DNA from: Paraburkholderia phenoliruptrix
GTDB taxonomy: Bacteria; Pseudomonadota; Gammaproteobacteria; Burkholderiales; Burkholderiaceae
Assembly: GCF_019511605.1 (NCBI RefSeq)
Contig: NZ_JAEUAV010000017.1
Location: forward strand, 78,089-142,088
Length of the DNA stretch: 64,000 nt
Reading direction: 5' to 3'
Position numbers and translations under genes: made by a program. The notes beneath the pieces were generated by a model. It saw only the letters and a program-made list of their open reading frames with translations. It made no database searches and was not told the origin of the DNA. Below are positions 8,369 through 16,591 of this stretch, one piece after another (the stretch's first letter is position 1; each line of letters begins with the position of its first letter).

Positions 8369-9675
8369 GCCTGTTTCTCCGTGTTGGATGGCGCGGCGCC
8401 TTGACGGCCCGGGCCTGAAATTTTGCGCTCGGTAAGCGGCAGCCGCAAAACAGCGCGCGTGCCGCGCGGCCTGGCTGTATTGGCGTCCGTCAATTCGATG
8501 GATCCTTTCAGACGCGCCGCCGCCGAAAAGGCCAGATAGAGGCCAACACCATGCCCGCCCTGCGTGCTTTCCACCGGCATGGTCCCGAGTGAGCCGCGCA
8601 ACGCGGCCGGAATGCCGGGGCCGGCGTCGCAGACTTCGAATTCGACCTGATCGCCGCGCGCGGTTAGCCTGCACGACAGCGTAACGTGATCGCGGCTCGC
8701 ACGCGCCGCATTGTCGAGCAGAATCGTCAGGATCTGGCTGACGGCTACCGTGTCGTCAAGGCTGACATCCGCGGGCGGCGCGCCGAGCCGCTCGAACTTC
8801 ACATGCGGATGGCGCAGGCGCCACTGGTCGGCAAACGATTCGAGCCACTCGCCCACCGGTTGACGATTAGTGGCGGTGGTTGCGCGGCTGCGCAACCTCG
8901 CAAGTGCCGACGTGCACAGGGACATCTGTTGCTCGAGCAGTTCGAGGTCGGCGCTGTAGGGCGCGAGCCCTTTGTCTGTGCGCGCCGCGTCGCGCAGTTC
9001 TTCGGACAGCATCGCAATTGTAGACAGAGGCGTGCCGATTTCGTGAGCGACTGTTGCCGCTTGCACCCCGAGCGCAACCGCGCGTTCGTCGTGAAGCAAG
9101 CGCTGCTGCGCCTCTCCGAGTGCTGCGTCACGTAGCCGCAGGGCTCTGGACATGCGCGCGACGAACCACGCGATCAGCCCCACGCTCACCATGAAGTTGA
9201 CCCACATGCCGGCGCGGAAGTAGTCGAACAGATTCGCGGGATTGTCGAGATTCAAGGGCACCGAATCGAAACCGAGCACCGCGTAGCAGGCCACGGCGAA
9301 GGCGGCGAGCCAGGCCATGAGATGCCACGGCAGCACGGCGGCCGCAATTGCAAGCGAAGGCAGATACAGCGAAACAAACGGATTGGTGGTGCCGCCGGAG
9401 AGGAACAGCAAGGCGGACAACGCGCCCAGATCGACCCAGATCTGACCGAACAGCTCTATGTTCGACTCGGGCCGCTGCTGTGCGACGCGCCACCAGGTGA
9501 GCGCGTTGAAAATCACTTCGAGCGCAATGACGAGCAGCATGGCCGGCAACGGCAAATGCACGCCGATAAAAATCTGCACGACTGCGATGGTCAGCAACTG
9601 CCCGATGATCGCGAGACTGCGCAGCCAGAACAGATGGCCGAGATTCACGCGGCCGGTGTTGGTTATACGATGCAT
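8365..9675 (-). CDS. regB: RegB/PrrB/RoxS-type redox sensor histidine kinase
   Basis: A 436-residue membrane kinase. About six hydrophobic segments fill residues 15-185. The RegB-specific quinone-binding heptapeptide GG-x2-NPF is present as GGTTNPF at 94-100. The phospho-acceptor box is VAHEIGTPLSTIAML with H211, followed by the HATPase_c domain (N-box LLDNAARAS, G-boxes CDAGPGIP and GGHGVGLYLA). It forms an overlapping operon with the regulator downstream. The heptapeptide and the H-box make a RegB assignment stronger than a generic kinase call. Confidence 0.9.
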   Translation of the reverse strand: MHRITNTGRVNLGHLFWLRSLAIIGQLLTIAVVQIFIGVHLPLPAMLLVIALEVIFNALTWWRVAQQRPESNIELFGQIWVDLGALSALLFLSGGTTNPFVSLYLPSLAIAAAVLPWHLMAWLAAFAVACYAVLGFDSVPLNLDNPANLFDYFRAGMWVNFMVSVGLIAWFVARMSRALRLRDAALGEAQQRLLHDERAVALGVQAATVAHEIGTPLSTIAMLSEELRDAARTDKGLAPYSADLELLEQQMSLCTSALARLRSRATTATNRQPVGEWLESFADQWRLRHPHVKFERLGAPPADVSLDDTVAVSQILTILLDNAARASRDHVTLSCRLTARGDQVEFEVCDAGPGIPAALRGSLGTMPVESTQGGHGVGLYLAFSAAARLKGSIELTDANTARPRGTRAVLRLPLTERKISGPGRQGAAPSNTEKQA

Positions 9676-9781
9676 GACTTCAGTTTACCCGTTCGGACGC
9701 TTCCCAATGCTACGGCCACAGTGCGGCGCTACCATAGCCGCTTTGTCAGCGTGCGGGCCGGTCGTTCGGCCGTAATCAACC

Positions 9782-11410
9782 ATGGTCAACTCTGACGCCT
9801 CGTCAGCTTTCCTTAATTTTATGCGGCAAGCCGCCTTAGCTCATCGCAGCGGCGCGCAGGAACTCGAAGCACAGGCGCTGCACGCGGCCGCGCAACTCCA
9901 TTCGCTCGACGACGCCGCTCTCGCCTCGCTAACGCACACGCTGATCCAGCAGCAACGCCACGTCGACGCAATCGACCTGACCGCCATTATTGCGCAGCTC
10001 GACGAGCACAACGCCTCTGCGCATTTCCGTCTCGGCTACGCATTGCAAATGGCCGACCGGCACGGCGAAGCCGTTGCTCCGTATCAACGCGCGCTCGCCC
10101 TGGACCCGGCGTTGCCTTCTCTGCGCTGCAATCTCGCGGGCGCCCTTGCCTTCACCGGTCTTGATCTGGATCAACAAATCGCGCTGCTGGAAGAGGCGGT
10201 CAAGCAAGATCCGGCCGACGGCAACGCGTGGATCAATTTGACGAACGCCTATCGCAAGAACATGAATTTGCCGCGCGCGCTCGAAGCCGGCGAGCGCGCC
10301 GTGCATTGCGTGCCGCTCAGCCCGCTTGCGCACAACAACTATGCGCTGACGCTGCGCGAAGCGCAACGCTGGGACACGGCGGCTCAAGCCGCGCAAACTG
10401 CATGCGCGCTCGCCCCCACTGACGCGGCCATGCGTTCCAATCTCGCAATGCTGCAACTAATGCGCGGCGATTACGCAAACGGCTGGCTCTCGCACGAAGC
10501 GCGCTGGAGCGGCTCAGCGGAGTTGCGCGGCATTCGCCCCGCGCTGCGAGCTCCCACGTGGCGGGGCGAACCGCTTGCCGGCAAGACCTTGCTCGTGTGG
10601 GGCGAACAAGGCATGGGCGACGTGCTGCAATTCAGCCGCTACATCCCGCTCGTTGCCGAACGCGTGCACCGCGAGGGCGGCCGCCTCGCCTGGAACTCGT
10701 TTCCGCAAATGGGCGAGTTGCTCGTGCGCAGCCTGGGCGGGCATGTCGATCATTACTCGGCGGGCGGCGGCGTCGAGACGCTGCCGCCGTTCGACTTCGA
10801 GATTCCATTGCTGAGCCTGCCGCTCATCTTCGGCACCCGCGAGCCGACCATTCCGGCAGCAACACCGTATCTGCACGCAGACGCCGCCGCTGTCGAGCGC
10901 TGGCGCGACCGGTTTGCCGGCGAGCCGAGGCTCAAGGTCGGATTGACCTGGACCGGCAGCCACACGCACCAACGCAATCCGTTTCGCCGTGTCGGGTTGG
11001 AGCGCTATGCAAAGTACTTCGCGGGCATGCGCAACGTCGCGTTTTACTCGCTGCAGCCGGGCGCGGGCGATGAGGTGAACACCGCGCGGGCCGCCGGTCT
11101 GCCTATCAACGACTACACCGCCGAAATCGCCACGTTCGACGACACAGCCGCATGTGTCAGCGCGCTCGATCTCGTCATTACCGTGTGTACTTCGACCGCG
11201 CATCTGAGCGGCGCGCTCGGACAGCGCACGTGGGTGTTGCTCGACGTCAACCCGCACTGGGTGTGGCTGACCGAGCGGCGCGACAGCCCGTGGTATTCAT
11301 CCGCGACGCTGTACCGTCAGCCGGCCTTCGCCGAATGGGAGCCGGCACTCGCTGCGCTCGCCCACGATCTGGCCGCGTTCGCGGCCCGGCACGTCGCCGC
11401 GCCACGCTAG
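9782..11410 (+). CDS. TPR protein with glycosyltransferase-family-9-like C-terminal domain
   Basis: A 542-residue protein. The first half (about 30-230) is made of tetratricopeptide repeats (for example AHFRLGYALQMADRHGEAVA and NAWINLTNAYRKNMNLPRAL). The second half resembles GT9/heptosyltransferase-like domains seen in many TPR proteins (KTLLVWGEQGMGDVLQFSRY, KVGLTWTGSHTH, DLVITVCTSTAHLSGALG). No signal peptide or membrane segment is evident. Such proteins are thought to glycosylate proteins or surface structures, but no substrate can be inferred here. It is divergent from regB and stands alone. Confidence 0.75.
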   Translation: MVNSDASSAFLNFMRQAALAHRSGAQELEAQALHAAAQLHSLDDAALASLTHTLIQQQRHVDAIDLTAIIAQLDEHNASAHFRLGYALQMADRHGEAVAPYQRALALDPALPSLRCNLAGALAFTGLDLDQQIALLEEAVKQDPADGNAWINLTNAYRKNMNLPRALEAGERAVHCVPLSPLAHNNYALTLREAQRWDTAAQAAQTACALAPTDAAMRSNLAMLQLMRGDYANGWLSHEARWSGSAELRGIRPALRAPTWRGEPLAGKTLLVWGEQGMGDVLQFSRYIPLVAERVHREGGRLAWNSFPQMGELLVRSLGGHVDHYSAGGGVETLPPFDFEIPLLSLPLIFGTREPTIPAATPYLHADAAAVERWRDRFAGEPRLKVGLTWTGSHTHQRNPFRRVGLERYAKYFAGMRNVAFYSLQPGAGDEVNTARAAGLPINDYTAEIATFDDTAACVSALDLVITVCTSTAHLSGALGQRTWVLLDVNPHWVWLTERRDSPWYSSATLYRQPAFAEWEPALAALAHDLAAFAARHVAAPR

Positions 11411-11445
11411 CGTGGCCAGACGGACGTCACCGCGCGAAAACGCGC

Positions 11446-11670
11446 CTACGGCGATTCGGCTCCTGACTCCGGCTGGGCCACCCGCGCGATTTCCGCTGCG
11501 AGACATTCGGGGCAAAGGCAACGGCCGGATGGGTCGAGCCGCTCGCGCGGCAGCGGCGGCATTTGGCGGCACCAGCAGTCGAACGGCTCGGCATGCATCG
11601 CGCAGTCGAACGCATTGCCGCAGCGCGGGCAACGCGCGCTGCCAGGTGGGCGTGAGGCGGACGGTTTCAT
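11446..11670 (-). CDS. Cysteine-rich CWC family small protein
   Basis: A small protein of 74 residues (83 if an upstream ATG at 11697 is used). It has the cysteine pattern of the CWC family: CPRCG, then C-x9-CWC and finally CLCPEC, probably binding metal. The function is unknown. I chose the start at 11670 because the motif begins shortly after it. It is convergent with the TPR gene. Composition matches the surrounding genome, so it is likely a resident gene. Confidence 0.7.
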   Translation of the reverse strand: MKPSASRPPGSARCPRCGNAFDCAMHAEPFDCWCRQMPPLPRERLDPSGRCLCPECLAAEIARVAQPESGAESP

Positions 11671-11935
11671 GACAGGCGGACGTTCTCGCTGGAGCATCGA
11701 CGAGGAAATGATGCCACGCCTCGCGTCCTACTGTGAGTCGTCCATTCGGCCAGTTCCCAGGCGAGCCGGTTGCGCGCTACGCTGGGCCGTTGGATAGCAC
11801 TGCAAACCCCGGTTGCGCAGGGCGGAAACGGCGGCGTTGCGCGCCGCCGCCGCGCGTGTCGAAAACCCTGCTGCAGTGCGCCAGTCCTGTACAATTCGCC
11901 CTTGTTTCAACTGTTCCGTGCCCGAGCCTGCCGCC

Positions 11936-12835
11936 ATGTCCGAGCTTCCCGACCTTTCGCAGATTGCGCCCACCCTGAAGGCTGAAATTCTGGCCGAGGC
12001 GCTGCCTTACATTCGCCAGTACCACGGTAAGACCGTGGTCATCAAATACGGCGGCAACGCCATGACGGAAGAGCGGCTCAAGCAGGGCTTTGCGCGCGAC
12101 GTAATTCTTCTGAAGCTGGTCGGCATCAATCCGGTCATCGTGCACGGCGGCGGTCCGCAAATCGACCAGGCGCTCAAGAAGGTCGGCAAGCAGGGCACCT
12201 TCATTCAAGGCATGCGCGTCACGGACGAAGAGACGATGGAAGTCGTCGAATGGGTGCTGGGCGGCGAGGTGCAGCAGGACATCGTCACGCTGATCAATCA
12301 CTTCGGCGGTCACGCCGTGGGCCTGACCGGCAAGGACGGCGGGCTGATTCACGCGCGCAAGATGCTGATGCCCGACCGCGACAATCCCGGCCAATACGTT
12401 GACATCGGCCAGGTGGGCGAAGTCGAGGCAATCAATCCGGCCGTGGTGAAGGCGCTGCAGGACGACGCGTTTATTCCGGTGATCTCGCCGATCGGTTTCG
12501 GCGAAGACGGGCTGTCGTACAACATCAACGCCGACCTCGTTGCGGGCAAGCTGGCGGTCGTACTGAACGCCGAAAAGCTCGTGATGATGACGAACATCCC
12601 CGGCGTGATGGACAAGGAAGGCAACCTGCTGACCGACCTGTCCGCGCGAGAAATCGACGGGCTATTCGCCGACGGCACCATCTCGGGGGGCATGCTGCCG
12701 AAGATCTCGTCGGCACTGGACGCGGCAAAGAGCGGCGTGCGCTCGGTGCATATCATCGACGGGCGTATCGAACACTCGGTGCTACTGGAAATTCTCACCG
12801 AACAGCCGTTCGGCACAATGATCCGCTCGCATTGA
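11936..12835 (+). CDS. argB: Acetylglutamate kinase
   Basis: A 299-residue amino-acid kinase that phosphorylates N-acetyl-L-glutamate in arginine synthesis. Key blocks are VVIKYGGNAM (phosphate-binding Lys), VIVHGGGPQID, NINADLVAGKLA, MTNIPGVMD and ISGGMLPK. The chosen ATG at 11936 gives MSELPDLSQIAPTLKAEIL, the usual N-terminus, whereas the frame extends upstream without conservation. It stands alone, with a plausible -10 box TACAAT at 11890. Confidence 0.96.
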   Translation: MSELPDLSQIAPTLKAEILAEALPYIRQYHGKTVVIKYGGNAMTEERLKQGFARDVILLKLVGINPVIVHGGGPQIDQALKKVGKQGTFIQGMRVTDEETMEVVEWVLGGEVQQDIVTLINHFGGHAVGLTGKDGGLIHARKMLMPDRDNPGQYVDIGQVGEVEAINPAVVKALQDDAFIPVISPIGFGEDGLSYNINADLVAGKLAVVLNAEKLVMMTNIPGVMDKEGNLLTDLSAREIDGLFADGTISGGMLPKISSALDAAKSGVRSVHIIDGRIEHSVLLEILTEQPFGTMIRSH

Positions 12836-13041
12836 TTTCTTTGTACCATCCGGCACAGGGGGCGCGCCGCTGCAACGTCGCCCCATATGCCTGCTGCGCC
12901 TGCTGCGCCGGCCGCGCGGCATCAGCGCGATGCGCAGCCGCTGGCGTGACGGGCGCGACGGGCGCCAGTCGCAGCCGGTCCCGCTCATGTCTGCGTCGCG
13001 CGCTCGCCGCGGCGCCCGGCGCCTGAAGCGCCCTCTTTCCC

Positions 13042-13845
13042 ATGCGAACTCCGACTTTCCGGCGCCGTCGTCCACAGATCGCAGGTGGCCGCCCCGTCTG
13101 GCTGTTCGATCTGGACAACACGCTGCACCACGCGTCGCACGCCATCTTTCCCGCGATCAATCAGGCGATGACGCAGTACATTGTCGACGCGCTGCAAGTC
13201 GAGCTCGCCGAAGCGAACCGTCTGCGCACCGGCTACACGCAGCGCTATGGCGCGGCGCTGTTGGGCCTCACGCGCCATCATCCGCTGGATGCCAACGACT
13301 TCCTGAAAGTCGTGCATACGTTTCCCGATCTCGGCTCGATGATCCGCCACGAGCGCGGCGTCGCGCGTCTTGTCGCGGCGCTGCCGGGCCGCAAGATCGT
13401 GCTGACCAACGCTCCGGAAGCGTATGCGCGGGCGGTGCTCGCGCAATTGCGCATCGAGCGTCTGTTCGAGCAGGTGATCGCCATCGAGCATATGCGCGAC
13501 CGGCGCCAATGGCGCGCTAAACCCGACCACGCAATGCTGCGTAAGGCCATGCGCGACGCACATGTATCGTTGAAAGACGTCGTGCTGGTCGAAGACACGC
13601 GCTCGCACCTGAAGAACTACCGGCGGCTCGGCATCCGCACCGTCTGGATCACCGGTCATTTGCCGCGCAAGCCGCATGCGGACGGCGTGCCTACGCGGCT
13701 GCCGGGCACCGGCCGGCCGCATTATGTCGATCGCAGCATTCGTTCGCTAAAATCGTTACGACTGAGCACCCGCTCGGTTCGATTGAAGCGCCAGCAGACG
13801 GGACGACAGCCATGCAGCCGATCGACAAGCCTGATGAAGCCCTAG
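13042..13845 (+). CDS. Pyrimidine 5'-nucleotidase, HAD family
   Basis: A 267-residue haloacid-dehalogenase-type hydrolase of the SDT1/PyrP-like group. The catalytic motif I is FDLDNTL with D23 and D25, motif II includes KIVLTNAP, and motif IV is VLVEDTRSHLKNYRRLG. These enzymes dephosphorylate UMP or CMP, or clean up damaged nucleotides. Its last 34 bases overlap the start of slmA, an arrangement I associate with Burkholderia. The extra C-terminal residues, rich in Arg, Ser and Lys, are not part of the fold and lie mostly in the overlap. Confidence 0.82.
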   Translation: MRTPTFRRRRPQIAGGRPVWLFDLDNTLHHASHAIFPAINQAMTQYIVDALQVELAEANRLRTGYTQRYGAALLGLTRHHPLDANDFLKVVHTFPDLGSMIRHERGVARLVAALPGRKIVLTNAPEAYARAVLAQLRIERLFEQVIAIEHMRDRRQWRAKPDHAMLRKAMRDAHVSLKDVVLVEDTRSHLKNYRRLGIRTVWITGHLPRKPHADGVPTRLPGTGRPHYVDRSIRSLKSLRLSTRSVRLKRQQTGRQPCSRSTSLMKP

Positions 13846-14510
13846 CCGAACACGCCCCCGCTCACGACCCCGCGCTGACGTCACCGCCGCGCGCGCAGCG
13901 CCCGAAGCCGGGCGAGCGCCGCGTGCACATTCTGCAAACGCTTGCGGCAATGCTCGAAGCGCCGAAAAGCGAAAAGATCACCACCGCCGCGCTGGCCGCC
14001 CGGCTCGGCGTGTCTGAAGCCGCGCTCTACCGTCACTTTGCGAGCAAGGCGCAAATGTTCGAAGGACTAATCGAGTTCATCGAGCAGACCATCTTCGGCC
14101 TCATCAATCAGATCGTCGACAAGGAAAACAATGGGGTGCTGCAAGCGCGCGCCATCGCGCTGATGCTGCTGAATTTCTCCGCGAAAAATCCCGGCATGAC
14201 GCGCGTGCTGACCTGCGAGGCGCTCGTCGGCGAACATGAGCGGCTGACGATGCGCGTCAATCAGATGCTCGAGCGCGTCGAAGCTTCTTTGAAGCAGTGT
14301 CTGCGCGTAGCGACGGCCAACGCCAACGCTAACGCCGACGCCTGCGCACAAGACGCGCCTGCGCCCGTTCCGGCGGGCTACGACCCCGCCGTGCGGGCAA
14401 GCCTGCTGCTGAGCTATGTGATTGGGCGCTGGCACCGCTTTGTCCGCAGCGGCTTTGTGCGCCTGCCGGCCGACGATGCAGACCAGCAATTGCGCGTGAT
14501 CCTTCAGTAA
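13812..14510 (+). CDS. slmA: Nucleoid occlusion factor SlmA (TetR family)
   Basis: A 232-residue TetR-fold protein. After a Pro/Ala-rich extension of about 35 residues comes GERRVHILQTLAAMLE and the DNA-binding helix-turn-helix ITTAALAARLGVSEAALYRHF, then the C-terminal dimer/FtsZ-binding domain. SlmA binds sites spread over the chromosome and blocks FtsZ rings over the nucleoid. An insertion of repeated Asn/Ala (ATANANANADAC) lies near residue 175. It overlaps the nucleotidase gene by 34 bases, so the two are probably expressed together. Confidence 0.88.
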   Translation: MQPIDKPDEALAEHAPAHDPALTSPPRAQRPKPGERRVHILQTLAAMLEAPKSEKITTAALAARLGVSEAALYRHFASKAQMFEGLIEFIEQTIFGLINQIVDKENNGVLQARAIALMLLNFSAKNPGMTRVLTCEALVGEHERLTMRVNQMLERVEASLKQCLRVATANANANADACAQDAPAPVPAGYDPAVRASLLLSYVIGRWHRFVRSGFVRLPADDADQQLRVILQ

Positions 14511-14545
14511 GGCGCTGGCGCAGCGCGCCGGCACGCAGGCAGACG

Positions 14546-14572
14546 TTGCCGCGTGGAATTTTCCGCTATACT
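14546..14572 (+). promoter_or_regulatory. Candidate metX promoter
   Basis: A good -10 box TATACT lies at 14567-14572 with TTGCCG at 14546-14551; the 15-base spacer is short. It lies about 90 bases upstream of the SAM-II element, so the aptamer would be inside the leader. Confidence 0.4.
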
Positions 14573-14664
14573 TTGCGCCTGACTGCGGCCCTGCAGCTTT
14601 GCTGAAAGCACATTTCAGCCACCTGAACACACAGGGTGCCGCACTCCAGAACAGAAAAGTCATA

Positions 14665-14745
14665 CGCGCCGATTTGCTGACTCGATTGCGGGCGCGCGAA
14701 CTCGTGGAGCAATCCCCGGTTCACTATAAATGCGGCTAAAGAGGT
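14665..14745 (+). ncRNA. SAM-II-type riboswitch in the metX leader
   Basis: The element matches the SAM-II (metA motif) fold. P1 is CGCGCC / GGCGCG (14665-14670 and 14691-14696), enclosing a 20-base loop that starts GATTT and ends ATTGCG, as in known SAM-II loops. The conserved 3' strand ATAAATGCGGCTAAAGAGG is at 14726-14744, close to the family's AUAAAUG..GCUAAA..GG. The pseudoknot can pair CTC of the loop with GAG at 14741-14743. Between P1 and the 3' strand sits an extra imperfect hairpin (14698-14722) with a GCAA tetraloop. SAM-II binds S-adenosylmethionine and represses methionine genes, fitting metX at 14827. Confidence 0.8.
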
Positions 14746-14826
14746 CGTCAGCCGCGCACAAGTCGTTCTCCCCCGTGCTTTGCCGACGCCGTCTAGCCGC
14801 CCTGTATTTGTCAAATGGCGGAATGA

Positions 14827-15972
14827 ATGGAATCGATCGGTATCGTCGCTCCAACAAAAATGCATTTCCCCGAGCCGTTGCGTCTGCAAAACGGCAGTTC
14901 GCTCGCGGGCTACGACCTGATGGTCGAGACCTACGGCACGCTCAACGCGGCGCGCAGCAATGCAGTGCTCGTGTGTCACGCGCTCAACGCGTCGCACCAC
15001 GTGGCCGGCGTGTATGCGGACAATCCGAAGGACATCGGCTGGTGGGACAACATGGTCGGTCCCGGCAAACCGCTCGATACCAACCGCTTCTTTGTGATCG
15101 GCGTGAACAATCTCGGTTCGTGCTTCGGCTCGACCGGGCCCATGAGCATCGATCCGGCAACCGGCAAACCGTATGGTGCGACGTTCCCGGTCGTGACGGT
15201 CGAAGACTGGGTCAACGCGCAGGCGCGCGTCGCGGATCAATTCGGCATCGAGCGCTTTGCGGCCGTGATGGGCGGCAGTTTGGGCGGCATGCAGGCGCTC
15301 GCGTGGAGCATGATGTATCCGCAGCGCGTCGCGCATTGCATTGTGGTGGCATCCACGCCGAAGCTCTCGGCGCAGAACATTGCGTTTAACGAAGTGGCAC
15401 GCTCGGCGATTCTGTCGGACCCGGATTTTCACGGCGGCAACTACTACGCGCATGGCGTGAAGCCGAAGCGCGGCTTGCGCGTCGCGCGCATGATCGGCCA
15501 CATCACCTATCTGTCGGACGACGACATGGCCGAGAAATTCGGCCGCTCGCTGCGCCGCGCGGAAGGCGCGCTCGACGCCTACAACTTCAATTTCGACGTG
15601 GAATTCGAGGTGGAGTCGTATCTGCGCTATCAGGGCGACAAGTTCGCCGACTACTTCGACGCCAACACTTACCTGCTGATCACGCGCGCGCTGGATTACT
15701 TCGATCCGGCGAAGGCTTTCGACGGCGATCTGACAGCGGCCCTTGCGCACACCACGGCGAAGTATCTGATTGCGAGTTTCACCACCGACTGGCGTTTCGC
15801 GCCGGCCCGCTCGCGTGAACTCGTGAAGGCGCTCCTCGACCACAAGCGCACGGTCACGTATGCGGAAATCGACGCGCCGCACGGCCATGACGCCTTCCTG
15901 CTCGACGACGCGCGCTATCACAACCTGATGCGCGCCTACTACGAACGCATTGCGAACGAGGTGAACGCATGA
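14827..15972 (+). CDS. metX: Homoserine O-acyltransferase MetX
   Basis: A 381-residue alpha/beta-hydrolase enzyme that activates homoserine for methionine synthesis. The nucleophile is S151 in MGGSLGGMQAL; the charge-relay Asp is probably D321 (TTDWRFAP) and the His is H354 (APHGHDAF). MetX-fold enzymes in this clade can use acetyl-CoA or succinyl-CoA, and sequence family alone does not settle which. It is preceded by a SAM-II riboswitch and its stop overlaps the metW start (ATGA), so the two genes form an operon controlled by S-adenosylmethionine. Confidence 0.95.
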   Translation: MESIGIVAPTKMHFPEPLRLQNGSSLAGYDLMVETYGTLNAARSNAVLVCHALNASHHVAGVYADNPKDIGWWDNMVGPGKPLDTNRFFVIGVNNLGSCFGSTGPMSIDPATGKPYGATFPVVTVEDWVNAQARVADQFGIERFAAVMGGSLGGMQALAWSMMYPQRVAHCIVVASTPKLSAQNIAFNEVARSAILSDPDFHGGNYYAHGVKPKRGLRVARMIGHITYLSDDDMAEKFGRSLRRAEGALDAYNFNFDVEFEVESYLRYQGDKFADYFDANTYLLITRALDYFDPAKAFDGDLTAALAHTTAKYLIASFTTDWRFAPARSRELVKALLDHKRTVTYAEIDAPHGHDAFLLDDARYHNLMRAYYERIANEVNA

Positions 15973-16577
15973 ACCAGCGCGCACTCGATTATCTGGCGCT
16001 GCGCCCGGACTTCCGCGCCATCGCCCGCTGGGTGGAGCCGCGCGCCACGGTCCTCGATCTGGGTTGCGGCGACGGCTCGCTGCTCTCGCTGCTCAGCGAG
16101 GAACTGGACGTGCAGGGCTACGGCATCGAGATCAACGACGCCGGCGTGCTGGCCGCCACGCAAAACGGCGTCAACGTGATCCAGCAGAATCTCGAAGACG
16201 GCCTGCGTCTTTTCGAGGACGGCAGCTTCGATTTCGCGATCCTCTCGCAGACACTGCAAACCATTCATCAGACAGCGGCGATTCTTCGCGAAACGGTGCG
16301 CGTCGGCCGCGAATGCATTGTCTCCTTTCCGAACTTCGGCTACTGGGCGCACCGGCTCTCCGTGCTGCAAGGGCGCATGCCGGTGTCGAAGTCGCTGCCC
16401 TATCAATGGCACAACACGCCGAACGTGCGCGTGCTGACCATCAAGGATTTCGAGGCGCTCGCGCCCGAGGTGGGCATCGAGATTCTCGACCGCGTGGTGC
16501 TGCACGATGGTCAAACCGTGAGGTGGGGCGTGAACTGGCGTGGTAGTCTTGCGGTCTATCGCGTCAAGAAAAGCTAA
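15969..16577 (+). CDS. metW: MetW, methionine biosynthesis protein
   Basis: A 202-residue class I SAM-methyltransferase-like protein. The SAM-binding motif I is VLDLGCGDGSLL. The family blocks VIQQNLEDGL, SQTLQTIH, ECIVSFPNFGYW and LPYQWHNTPNVR are present. MetW is found coupled to MetX and is needed for efficient acylation of homoserine in several proteobacteria, probably as a partner of MetX. The four-base overlap with metX supports joint translation. Confidence 0.94.
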   Translation: MNQRALDYLALRPDFRAIARWVEPRATVLDLGCGDGSLLSLLSEELDVQGYGIEINDAGVLAATQNGVNVIQQNLEDGLRLFEDGSFDFAILSQTLQTIHQTAAILRETVRVGRECIVSFPNFGYWAHRLSVLQGRMPVSKSLPYQWHNTPNVRVLTIKDFEALAPEVGIEILDRVVLHDGQTVRWGVNWRGSLAVYRVKKS

Positions 16578-16591
16578 CGCAAGTTATCCAC

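Noticed and set aside
14566..15984. A 472-codon open frame on the minus strand opposite metX and the SAM-II leader
   Set aside because: metX on the other strand is unambiguous, and this frame shows no family motif.
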